Part shown: positions 49,852 through 57,675 of the stretch, piece by piece | How the letters are laid out: each line of letters begins with the position of its first letter | Numbering within the stretch: the first letter of the stretch is position 1 | NCBI RefSeq assembly: GCF_003351045.1 | Contig: NZ_QQZY01000001.1 | Span: 496,001 to 560,000, forward strand | Length of the DNA: 64,000 nt | DNA from: Gaiella occulta | GTDB lineage: Bacteria; Actinomycetota; Thermoleophilia; Gaiellales; Gaiellaceae | Direction: 5' to 3' | The notes under the pieces: generated by a model | Databases searched by the model: none | What the model was told of the DNA's origin: nothing | The model's input: the letters and a program-made list of their open reading frames with translations, nothing else | Program-made: the position numbers and the translations under genes

Positions 49852-51846
49852 TCAACCAACCTCCTCCCGCCGCGCGCGCCGCGTTCCCTGCGTCACGCGG
49901 TCGAGCGCGATACCGAGCGCGAGGATCGCGAGCGACGTGATCACGCCCTGCCCGAACTGCCCGCGCACGAGCCCCTGCGCCACCTCGTAGCCGAGGCCGC
50001 CGGAGCCGATGAGGCCGCCGATGACGACGACGGCGAGGACCATGATGATGCCCTGGTTGATGCCGAGCATGATTGCATCCCCCGCAAGCGGCACCTTCAC
50101 CTTCGTCAGGATCTGGCGCCGCGTGGCGCCGAACGCTCCCGCCGCCTCGACCGCTTCGGGGGCCACGTCGCGCACGCCGCGCTCGACGAGACGGATCACG
50201 ACGGGGAACGCGTACAGCACGCCGGCGACGATGCCGGGCACGATCGAGACGGGCATCAGGTAGATGAACGGGATGATGTAGACGAGCTGCGGCAGCGTCT
50301 GCAGCACGTCGTTCAGCGGCCGCAGGATCTTCGACGCCGTGGCGCTCTCCGCCGCCAGCACGCCGAGCGCGACGCCGATCGCAACGGCGATCACCGTCGC
50401 CACGAGCACCTGCGACAGCGTGTCCATCGCGAGCGGCCAGACGCCCATGACGCCGATCGCCGCGAGCATCAGGAACGTCGTCACGGCGGGGCGGAGGCCG
50501 CTGACGACGAGCGCGATCAGCGTCAGCCCGCCGACGGTGACGAACCAGGGCGCCCCGATGAGGAACCCCTGCAGCGGCAGCAGCGCCTTCGTGAGCACGA
50601 AGTTCCCGACCGGCTCGGTGACGGCGAAGACCGGCGAGGTCGGGTCCTGCACGTAGTCGAGCACCGACTGGATGCGCGCGAGCAGCCAGTCCTGCACCGT
50701 CGCCACCCTGCCGCCCGGTGTCTCGTCCGGGTAGACGCCCGAGACGCCCGCGAGCTTCGCCGCCAGCACCGCGCCGGCGACGGCGGCGGCGGCGGCGAGC
50801 GTCTGCAGGCGCAGCCGCCGGCGCGCCGCGTCGGTGAGGTGGCGCCTGGCGGGATCGGTGCGGTCGGCGATCGCCTCGGTGGCGCGGTCGAGCGTCATCG
50901 CCATGATCACGATCGCGAAGCCGCCCAGGATCGCGAGCGCGGGGTTCGAGTAGAGGCCGCTCGTGACGACGGCACCGAGGCCGCCGCCGCCGATGAGCCC
51001 GGCGATGACGACCATCGAGAGCGCGAAGAGGATCGTCTGGTTGACGCCGAGGAGCAGCATGCGCCGTGCAAGCGGCAACTGCACCTTCGCGAGCATCTGG
51101 CCGCGGGTCGACCCCATCGACGCGGCCGCCTCGACCGTGTTCACGGGCACGCCGCGGATACCGAGCGCGGTGATGCGGACCGCGGGCGGGATCGCGTAGA
51201 TCATCGTCGACACGACCGCCGCGGCGGGGCCGACCGAGAACAGGATCACGACGGGCATCAGGTACGCGAACGCGGGAACGATCTGCATCGCGTCGAGCAC
51301 CGGGCCGATCGCCCGCTGGAAGCGGTCGGAGCGGCCGGCGGCGATGCCGAGCGGGATGCCCACGAGCAGCGAGAGGCCGACGGACGCGAGCATGAGCGCG
51401 AGCGTCTCGATGCTCGCCTGCCAGAGCCCGAGCGCGGCATACGAGCCGAAGCCGCCGAGCACGATGAGCGCGGCGCGCAGGCCGCCGAAGCGGAGGACGA
51501 CGAGCGTGCCGGTCGCGGCGGCTCCGGCCCACGTCAGCCACAGGATGCCGTCGGTGAGCCATGTCACGAGGTCGTCGACGAACGTCCGGAACCCGTCGAA
51601 GATCGTGAACACGGTGCTCTTGTGCGTGGCGGAGCGCTGGTCGAGCAGCCACGACTGGAATGCGTCGAGGTGTGCCGAGAGGCCGTTCCAGGCGAGGCTG
51701 TCCGGCCACGGGTAGTCGAGCCCGCGGGCCCGGTAGGCCAGCACCATCACTGCCGCGATCGCCGCGACCCGCACGAGCCGGCCGCGCCACCAGGGCCGGT
51801 GCGCGACGACCGCCGGCGCCGCCGGCGCGCCGGTCGCGACCGACAT
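49852..51846 (-). CDS. proW: Fused double ProW permease of the betaine importer
   Basis: This 664-residue protein contains two complete ProW-type permease domains. The first (about 95-290) has GSTRGQMLAKVQLPLARRMLLLG as its EAA loop. The second (about 410-640) has GATRRQILTKVKVPLAGDAIMLG. A linker of about 100 residues lies between, with an extra span and a short external segment (SGVYPDETPGGRVATVQDW). Most ProU/Opu systems use a homodimer of one permease; here both halves are covalently joined and have diverged, which allows asymmetry. TGATG overlap with ProV couples translation. N-terminal extension of about 90 residues includes one or two further spans. Confidence 0.88.
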   Translation of the reverse strand: MSVATGAPAAPAVVAHRPWWRGRLVRVAAIAAVMVLAYRARGLDYPWPDSLAWNGLSAHLDAFQSWLLDQRSATHKSTVFTIFDGFRTFVDDLVTWLTDGILWLTWAGAAATGTLVVLRFGGLRAALIVLGGFGSYAALGLWQASIETLALMLASVGLSLLVGIPLGIAAGRSDRFQRAIGPVLDAMQIVPAFAYLMPVVILFSVGPAAAVVSTMIYAIPPAVRITALGIRGVPVNTVEAAASMGSTRGQMLAKVQLPLARRMLLLGVNQTILFALSMVVIAGLIGGGGLGAVVTSGLYSNPALAILGGFAIVIMAMTLDRATEAIADRTDPARRHLTDAARRRLRLQTLAAAAAVAGAVLAAKLAGVSGVYPDETPGGRVATVQDWLLARIQSVLDYVQDPTSPVFAVTEPVGNFVLTKALLPLQGFLIGAPWFVTVGGLTLIALVVSGLRPAVTTFLMLAAIGVMGVWPLAMDTLSQVLVATVIAVAIGVALGVLAAESATASKILRPLNDVLQTLPQLVYIIPFIYLMPVSIVPGIVAGVLYAFPVVIRLVERGVRDVAPEAVEAAGAFGATRRQILTKVKVPLAGDAIMLGINQGIIMVLAVVVIGGLIGSGGLGYEVAQGLVRGQFGQGVITSLAILALGIALDRVTQGTRRARREEVG

Positions 51847-52937
51847 CAGGACCCCTCGCCCGCGATCGCCTTCAGCACGTCGACGCGGTCGACGACGCCG
51901 ACGACCTCGTCGCCCTGCACGGCGACGACCGGCTTCTCGCTCGCCGCGAGCACCGGCACCGCGCTGCGCACCGTCGTGCCGACGTCGACCCGCGGGCCGT
52001 CGAGCGCCTCGCCCGGGTGGGGGTCGCGCATGATCCAGCGCAGCGTGAGCACGTGGCTGCGCGGCACGTCGCGGACGAAGTTCTCCACGTACTCGTCCGC
52101 GGGCGAGCCGACGAGCTCCTCGGGCGTGCCGAGCTGCACGATCGCGCCGTCGCGCATGATCGCGATGCGATCGCCGAGGCGGAGCGCCTCGGGCAGGTCG
52201 TGCGTGATGAACACCATCGTCTTCCCCGTCTCGACCTGCAGCCGGCACACCTCGTCCTGCATGTCGCGGCGGATGAGCGGGTCGAGCGCGCTGAACGGCT
52301 CGTCGTAGAGCATCACGGCGGGGTCGACGGCGAACGCGCGCGCCACTCCGACACGCTGCTGCATGCCACCGGAGAGCTGGTCGGGGAACGCGTTCTCGAC
52401 GTCCTCGAGGCCGACGAGCCGGAGCATCTCCCGCGCGCGGGAGATGCGCTCGGCCTTGGGGACGCCCTGGATCTCGAGCCCGAAGGCGACGTTGTCGACC
52501 ACGCGCCGGTGCGCGAGCAGGCCGAAGTGCTGGAACACCATCGAGACGTCGCGGCGCCGCAGCTCGCGCAGGCCGGCGGCGCTCGCACGGCTGACGTCGC
52601 GGTCGCCGATCCGGATCGCTCCCGCCGTCGGCTCGATGAGCCTGATCAGCGTGCGCACGAGGGTCGACTTTCCGGAGCCCGAGAGGCCCATGACGACGAA
52701 CACCTCGCCCGGCCATACCTCGAACGAGACGTCGCGCACCGCCGCCACGCAGCCCGTCTTCGCGCGCAGCTCGGCGCGGGGAAGGTCGGCGTCCGCGCTG
52801 CCGACGATGCGGTCGGCGCCCGGTCCGAAGATCTTCCACACGCCGTCGGCGCGGATCAGCGGCTCGCCGCTGCGCCCCGCGCCGCCGCCCACCGGATCGG
52901 GTGCGACGTGGTCGGCGGTCACGGTCGGTGTGCTCAT
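51846..52937 (-). CDS. proV: Betaine importer ATPase (ProV/OpuAA) with C-terminal CBS-like region
   Basis: This 363-residue ATPase has Walker [10 protein letters not shown] (about 83-91), Q-loop [14 protein letters not shown], signature [10 protein letters not shown], Walker [14 protein letters not shown] and H-loop [10 protein letters not shown]. The C-terminal 80 residues have a CBS-like pattern ([33 protein letters not shown]), used in OpuA to sense ionic strength. The N-terminal extension of about 25 residues ([15 protein letters not shown]) looks flexible. It is the first gene of the importer operon. Uptake may thus serve osmoprotection, catabolism, or both. Confidence 0.92.
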   Translation of the reverse strand: MSTPTVTADHVAPDPVGGGAGRSGEPLIRADGVWKIFGPGADRIVGSADADLPRAELRAKTGCVAAVRDVSFEVWPGEVFVVMGLSGSGKSTLVRTLIRLIEPTAGAIRIGDRDVSRASAAGLRELRRRDVSMVFQHFGLLAHRRVVDNVAFGLEIQGVPKAERISRAREMLRLVGLEDVENAFPDQLSGGMQQRVGVARAFAVDPAVMLYDEPFSALDPLIRRDMQDEVCRLQVETGKTMVFITHDLPEALRLGDRIAIMRDGAIVQLGTPEELVGSPADEYVENFVRDVPRSHVLTLRWIMRDPHPGEALDGPRVDVGTTVRSAVPVLAASEKPVVAVQGDEVVGVVDRVDVLKAIAGEGS

Positions 52938-53111
52938 GCGCGCGGCTCCCTCGGGCAGCTCGTGGGTCGAAGACCGTCGATCATAAACCCGTGCCGCCGG
53001 CGCGTCGCCCGCCTGCCGCCGCGGCTGTGCGAGTCGGGAGCCGGACGAGGCAGGCGGTCCGCTCCCGCAGCGCCCGCAGCGCCCTGTGGTGGCGGCGCGT
53101 CCCCGGCACGG

Positions 53112-53468
53112 CTACTCGGGGCGCAGGTTCCAGCTCGGCATGCGCTCGCGCGCCCGTGCCGTCGCCCGCCGGCGCGCCATCGGCACGACGAGGAGCGCGT
53201 GCGCCATCACGAGCATGAAGAGCAGGAACGCGAACTGCACGCCGCTGAAGATCGTGAGCGGGACGAGCACGCCGGCGAGGAGGAGCGGCGGCCCGAGCAC
53301 GAGCAGCCGGTAGCGGCGGACGCCGTGCAGCAGCGCCTCGTACTCGGCGCGCGGGATCTGCGCCGTGTCCCACGTCTTCCCGCACGCGCCGCAGCGCCAG
53401 CGCTCGCCGTAGGGGACGCTCTCCGCCGCGCCGCAGTCGCAGGTGATCGTGAGCGGCGGGGCGTGCAC
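53112..53468 (-). CDS. Zinc-ribbon two-span membrane protein
   Basis: This protein of about 118 residues has an N-terminal zinc ribbon (TITCDCGAAE and RWRCGACGKTWD), then two spans (LLVLGPPLLLAGVLVPLTIF and FAFLLFMLVMAHALLVVPMA), and a basic tail. The GTG at 53468 is picked because TACGAT lies exactly six bases upstream, the leaderless pattern of this genome; a longer ORF would start at 53513. It is divergent from the APC permease. Unknown role; the fold suggests a membrane-tethered sensor or assembly factor. Confidence 0.65.
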   Translation of the reverse strand: MHAPPLTITCDCGAAESVPYGERWRCGACGKTWDTAQIPRAEYEALLHGVRRYRLLVLGPPLLLAGVLVPLTIFSGVQFAFLLFMLVMAHALLVVPMARRRATARARERMPSWNLRPE

Positions 53469-53474
53469 GAGGCG

Positions 53475-53480
53475 ATCGTA
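53475..53480 (-). promoter_or_regulatory. -10 element of the zinc-ribbon protein gene
   Basis: Minus-strand TACGAT is followed by six bases and GTG 53468, identical in form to the promoter at 6417. It supports a leaderless start. Confidence 0.55.
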
Positions 53481-53623
53481 GCGCGCGCGGGCCGTCCGAC
53501 ATCGGTTGCCCATACGGCAATTGCATTTCCCGGCACTTGGAATTCGCCGTGGCGAGTGTTACGTTCGCCCCCAGAGCGGCCCGAGACGGCCGTGGATCCG
53601 GGACTTCGGACGGAGGTTGCAAG

Positions 53624-55123
53624 GTGGCGACAGCTGCGGTCGAGGAACGTCAACTCCTCAAGACGCTTCGGTGGTATGACGGGTTCGTCATCGCGCTCGC
53701 GAACCCCGGCTTTCTGCTCGGCTCGCTCGGCTTCTCGGTCGGCGACCTCGGCGGGTGGGGCGCGGCGCTCCTGTGGGGCATCTCCGCCGTCGTCGCCGTG
53801 TTCATCAACACGATCTACTCCGAGCTTGCGACGATGTTCCCGGAGAAGTCCGGCGGGCTCGCGCTCTACGCCCACGAGGCGTGGCGCAAGTACACGACCC
53901 TGATCGGGCCGGTCGCCACCTTCGGGTACTGGATCGGCTGGTCGGTCGTGCTCTCCGTCAACGGCCTCTTCGTCGGGTCGATCATCCAGGGCGCCTGGTT
54001 CTCGGGCGAGCCGGGCGGCAGCTACCTCGGCGCGGACGGCTACTTCTCCGTGTTCGGGCTGACCCAGTTCGGCCTGCCGGCGGCGATCGCGATCGGGCTC
54101 ATCCTCGCCGTGTGGCTGTTCAACGTCTACGGCGCCCGCGTCGGCGTCACGTTCGGCTACGTCGCGGGCGCGCTGCTCATGATCCCGCTGTTCGTGATGA
54201 TGATCCTGCCGTTCGTCAACGGCAGCTTCGACGGTGCGAACCTCCAGAACAACCTCAACAACGGCGGCCTCGCCTGGGGCGGCCTCCAGCTCGCGCTCGT
54301 CTGGCTCTGGCTGATGTGCTGGTCGGCCTGGGGCGTCGACGTGTGCGCCACGTTCGCGCCCGAGTACAAGGACACGGTGCGCGACACCAAGCTGGCGCTC
54401 CGCTCGGCCGCCCTGTTCTCGATGTTCGTGTACATCCTGCTGCCGATCGCGTTCGTCGGCGGCGCCGGCGCGAAGACCGTCAGCGGCTACGACTACGTCG
54501 GCGGCATGCTCGCGATCTCGGGCACCTCGTCGGCGCTCCTCAAGGACGTCTTCGTCGTCTGCATCGTCGCGAGCTTCGTGATCACGATGAACTCGGCGAC
54601 CGCGGACGGCGGGCGCGCCCTGTTCGGGATCTCCCGCGACGGCATGACGATCAGGGAGCTCGGCGTGCTCAACAGGCACAGCGTGCCGGGCAACGCGATG
54701 ACCGTCGACATGGTCGTCAACATCCTGTTCGTGCTGCTCGTCGGCAACATCTTCGGCGTGCTCGCGGCGAGCAACCTCGGGTACGTGCTCGCGCACATGT
54801 TCGCGCTGTCCGGGTACGTGCTGCTGCGCCGTGACCGGCCCGACTGGCCGCGGCCGATCAAGCTCGGGGCGGTGTGGACGCCGATCGCCGGCATTCTCGC
54901 CGTCTGGTGCCTGATCCTGACGATCGTCGGGTTCGGCTGGTTCCAGAACGCGGCCGGCGGCTACGGGGGCACGAAGGAGAAGGTGATCGGCCTCGGCGTC
55001 CTCGTCGTCGGCCTGCTGCTGTTCTTCTTCCGCCGCATCGTGCAGGACAAGGAGGCACCGCACTGGCGCGAGGACGTGCCGCTCGTGCCGGATGCTGCGG
55101 GCGCCGGCAGCCGGGCCGGGTAG
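53624..55123 (+). CDS. APC-superfamily amino acid/amine permease
   Basis: This 499-residue transporter has twelve or so spans. It starts LKTLRWYDGFVIALANPGFLLGSLG, the APC opening with a broken first helix at the Gly-rich site. It continues with FINTIYSELATMFPEKSGGLALYAHEAWRK (the second helix and the loop to helix 3) and LALVWLWLMCWSAWGVDVCATFAPEYKD (helix 6 region). GGAGG is seven bases before the GTG. It likely imports an amino acid or methylated amine by proton or sodium symport. A strong hairpin terminator follows. Being adjacent to the betaine importer and the second demethylation module suggests a related substrate. Confidence 0.82.
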   Translation: MATAAVEERQLLKTLRWYDGFVIALANPGFLLGSLGFSVGDLGGWGAALLWGISAVVAVFINTIYSELATMFPEKSGGLALYAHEAWRKYTTLIGPVATFGYWIGWSVVLSVNGLFVGSIIQGAWFSGEPGGSYLGADGYFSVFGLTQFGLPAAIAIGLILAVWLFNVYGARVGVTFGYVAGALLMIPLFVMMILPFVNGSFDGANLQNNLNNGGLAWGGLQLALVWLWLMCWSAWGVDVCATFAPEYKDTVRDTKLALRSAALFSMFVYILLPIAFVGGAGAKTVSGYDYVGGMLAISGTSSALLKDVFVVCIVASFVITMNSATADGGRALFGISRDGMTIRELGVLNRHSVPGNAMTVDMVVNILFVLLVGNIFGVLAASNLGYVLAHMFALSGYVLLRRDRPDWPRPIKLGAVWTPIAGILAVWCLILTIVGFGWFQNAAGGYGGTKEKVIGLGVLVVGLLLFFFRRIVQDKEAPHWREDVPLVPDAAGAGSRAG

Positions 55124-55140
55124 CTCGCGCGCGCATCGCC

Positions 55141-55174
55141 GCGACGGGGCCCCGTGGACGCGGGGCCCCGTCGC
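55141..55174 (+). terminator. Perfect 14-base hairpin after the permease gene
   Basis: GCGACGGGGCCCCG and CGGGGCCCCGTCGC pair fully around a 6-base loop, 17 bases after the permease stop. No T-tract follows, as is common in GC-rich actinomycetes. It ends five bases before the -10-like CACAAT of the next gene, separating two transcripts. Confidence 0.75.
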
Positions 55175-55190
55175 ACGTCACAATCGGCGT

Positions 55191-56168
55191 ATGAGCACCG
55201 ATTCGCTGCCCGAGGAGTTCGGCATCGCCCTGCGCGGCGGCTTCGCCGTCGGCGCGCTCGAGGGCCTCGGCGACAGCGTCTTCGACGAGGTGCCGGAGCC
55301 CGAGGCGCTCGAGGTCGGGGAGGGGCTCGGGCTCGACCCGGCGGTTGAGTTCCGGCGCACGCTCGGCATGTTCGCCACCGGCGTCACCGTGATCACGACG
55401 CAGGTGGGGGGCGAGGCGCACGGGATGACGGTGAACGCGTTCATGTCGGTGTCGCTGCGGCCGCCGCTCGTGCTCATCTCCGTCGACCGGCGCGCGAGGA
55501 TGAACGCGTTGCTGCGCGAGGGCGCGCGCTACGGCATCAGCGTGCTCGCCGCCGGCCAGACGTCGCTGTCCGACCACTTCGCCGGCCGGAGGCGCGACGA
55601 CGCCCTCGAGCCGCTGTTCGAGATCGTGCGCGAGACGCCGCTCGTCGAGGGCGCGCTCGCGCACCTCGTCGCCCGCGTCGTGCGCTCGTACTGGGGCGGC
55701 GACCACTCGCTCTTCCTCGGCCGCGTCGAGTACATCCGCTACGGCGAAGGGCAGCCGCTGCTGTTCCACGGCGGGCGCTACGAGCGACTCGTGCGGGATC
55801 CGCGCGTGCTCGCGGCGCTGCCGCGGGAGCTGCTCGACCCGATCCTCGCCCGTGGGGTCGAGCGCGCCGTCGGGGACGGCGAGGCGATCTCGCGCAGCGG
55901 CGAGCCCGCCGACACGCTCTCGCTCGTGCTCGAGGGCACCGTGCTCGTCGAGCGGCCCGGACGCACCGTCCGGCTCGGTGCGGGAGAGCTGATCGGCGAG
56001 ATCGAGGTGCTCGACGGCGGCCCCCGCATCGCAGACGTCACCGCCCAGGGGCCGGTGCGTCTGCAGCAGGTCTCTCGCGCGGATCTGCTCGCGGCGCTCG
56101 AGGCCGAGCCGGCGGCGGCGCGGGCGCTGATCGAGGTGCTGGCCGGCAGGTTCCGCGAGACGGTGTAG
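55191..56168 (+). CDS. Flavin reductase-like domain fused to a cyclic-nucleotide-binding domain
   Basis: This 325-residue protein has an acidic N-terminal region (about 1-48). It is followed by a FMN-binding flavin-reductase domain (about 50-205: FRRTLGMFATGVTVITT, GMTVNAFMSVSLRPPLVLISVD, FLGRVEYIRYGEGQPLLFHGGRY). A C-terminal cNMP-binding-like fold (about 225-320: ISRSGEPADTLSLVLEG, ELIGEIEVLDGGPRIADVTAQG, VLAGRF) completes it. HpaC-like reductases supply reduced flavin to a monooxygenase; here the second domain may gate activity by cAMP or a similar ligand. CACAAT six bases upstream of the ATG suggests a leaderless start. No oxygenase partner is next to it. Confidence 0.82.
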   Translation: MSTDSLPEEFGIALRGGFAVGALEGLGDSVFDEVPEPEALEVGEGLGLDPAVEFRRTLGMFATGVTVITTQVGGEAHGMTVNAFMSVSLRPPLVLISVDRRARMNALLREGARYGISVLAAGQTSLSDHFAGRRRDDALEPLFEIVRETPLVEGALAHLVARVVRSYWGGDHSLFLGRVEYIRYGEGQPLLFHGGRYERLVRDPRVLAALPRELLDPILARGVERAVGDGEAISRSGEPADTLSLVLEGTVLVERPGRTVRLGAGELIGEIEVLDGGPRIADVTAQGPVRLQQVSRADLLAALEAEPAAARALIEVLAGRFRETV

Positions 56169-56185
56169 GAGCCTCCGCGGCGAGA

Positions 56186-57106
56186 TCAGGCGCCGGGAAG
56201 CGCCTCGAGCCGGAAGCCGCCCGCCTGCTCGAGCGCGCTGATGCGCTCTTCCAGGGGCGGGTGGGTCTGGAAGAGGCCGGCGAGGAAGCCGCCGGCGCCG
56301 CGCACGAGGCGGGTGGGGCTCTCGATGAACAGGTGCGCCGTGGCGCGGTCGGCGTAGGCGATCTCCTGCGTGTCGAGCTGAAGGCGGCGCAGCGCGAGGG
56401 CCATCGCCTCCGGGTCGTTGAGGATCGCCGCGGCGCTCGCGTCGGCGAGGAACTCGCGGCGGCGGCTGAGCGCCATCTGCAGCATCACGGCGGCGAGCGG
56501 CGCGAGCAGCAGCGCCACGAGCGCCGCCACGATCTGGAGCGGGTTGCGGTCGCGGTTGCCGCGCCCGCCGCCGAAGAAGGCGAGGCGGAAGGCGAAGTCG
56601 CTGATCATCGCGACGACCCCGACGAGCACGGCCGCGAGGGTCATCAGTCGTACGTCGCGGTTGCGGATGTGGGAGATCTCGTGGGCGAGCACGGCCTCGA
56701 GCTCGCGGCTCGGCATCAGCCGCCGCAGGCCGGTCGTGACGCCGACGTACACCGACGACGGCCGCGAGCCCGCGGCGAAGGCGTTCGGCGCAGGGTCGTC
56801 GACGAGGTAGACGGGCGGCGTCGCCGGCAGCCCGGCCGCGATCGAGACGTTCTCGACGAGGCGGTAGAGCTCCCGGTCGTCGCTCTTCCGCAGCGGCACG
56901 GCGCGGGTGAGGGCGCCGATCATGCGCCCGGCGTTCCACCACGCGAACAGCCCGTAGGCGAGCCCGAACGCGAGCAGCCCGACCGCGCCGGCCTCGCCGA
57001 CGTACACGGTCGAGGCCGCGGCGACGCCGGCGACGAGGAGGGCGAACATGCCGACGACGAGTGCGGTTCGCAGGCGGTTGGCGCGGATCTGCTGCTGGAG
57101 CGTCAC
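56186..57106 (-). CDS. htpX: HtpX-family membrane metalloprotease (M48)
   Basis: This 306-residue protease has two N-terminal spans (VVGMFALLVAGVAAAST and AVGLLAFGLAYGLFAWW) and the zinc motif VLAHEISHIRNRD (about 139-151) with the downstream Glu in REFLADASAA. Two further spans lie in between. HtpX degrades misfolded membrane proteins during envelope stress. It starts at GTG 57106, eleven bases after the lemA stop, the frequent lemA-htpX pairing. All zinc ligands are visible. Its 3' end faces the flavin-reductase gene. Confidence 0.9.
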   Translation of the reverse strand: MTLQQQIRANRLRTALVVGMFALLVAGVAAASTVYVGEAGAVGLLAFGLAYGLFAWWNAGRMIGALTRAVPLRKSDDRELYRLVENVSIAAGLPATPPVYLVDDPAPNAFAAGSRPSSVYVGVTTGLRRLMPSRELEAVLAHEISHIRNRDVRLMTLAAVLVGVVAMISDFAFRLAFFGGGRGNRDRNPLQIVAALVALLLAPLAAVMLQMALSRRREFLADASAAAILNDPEAMALALRRLQLDTQEIAYADRATAHLFIESPTRLVRGAGGFLAGLFQTHPPLEERISALEQAGGFRLEALPGA

Positions 57107-57117
57107 GGACGGTTCGG

Positions 57118-57675
57118 CTACTGCTGGAAGCTCACGGGCACGGGCGCGCGCTCGTCCTGCTCGGCCGCGAAGAACTCGCGCGGGCGGAACCCGAGCGGCC
57201 GCGCGAGCAGGAGCGAGGGGAACGTCTGCGTCGCCGTGTTGAAGGCGAGCACCGTCGCGTTGTAGTAGCGGCGGGCGGCGGCGATCTTGTCCTCGGTGTC
57301 GGTCAGATCCGCCTGCAGCTGCAGGAAGTTCTGCGACGCCTTCAGGTCGGGGTACGCCTCTGCGACCGCGAACAGGCGGCCGAGCGCCTGGCCGAGCAGC
57401 GAGTCGGCCGCGCCCGCCGCGGCCGGTGACGAGGCCCCGGCGACGGCGGCCCGGGCGTTCGTGACCTCCTCGAACACGTCCCGCTCGTGCGCCGCGTACC
57501 CCTTCACCGACTCGACGAGGTTCGGGATGAGGTCGTTGCGCCGCTTCAGCTGCACGTCGATGTTCGACCAGCCCGTGTCCACCTCGTTGCGCAGCCGGAC
57601 GAGGCGGTTGAAGAGGACGACGGCGACGACGAGCAGCGCGACGACGACGCCGATCGCCACGAGGGCGGCGGTCAC
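57118..57675 (-). CDS. lemA: LemA-family membrane protein
   Basis: This 185-residue protein has one N-terminal span (LVAIGVVVALLVVAVVLFNRLV), then the conserved helical domain: RNEVDTGWSNIDVQLKRRNDLIPNLVESVKGYAAHE, FAVAEAYPDLKASQNFLQLQ, DTEDKIAAARRYYNATVLAFN. The function of LemA is not settled. It overlaps the DUF1989-GcvT gene by four bases (GTGA), so a stress-type membrane pair (lemA-htpX) is translated from the tail of an amine-catabolic message. That joining is unusual. Confidence 0.9.
   Translation of the reverse strand: MTAALVAIGVVVALLVVAVVLFNRLVRLRNEVDTGWSNIDVQLKRRNDLIPNLVESVKGYAAHERDVFEEVTNARAAVAGASSPAAAGAADSLLGQALGRLFAVAEAYPDLKASQNFLQLQADLTDTEDKIAAARRYYNATVLAFNTATQTFPSLLLARPLGFRPREFFAAEQDERAPVPVSFQQ

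Noticed and set aside
53521-53545. A sigma-54-like promoter (GGCAC...TTCGC) before the APC permease
   Set aside because: The GG and GC doublets are twelve bases apart instead of ten, and actinomycetes generally lack sigma-54.
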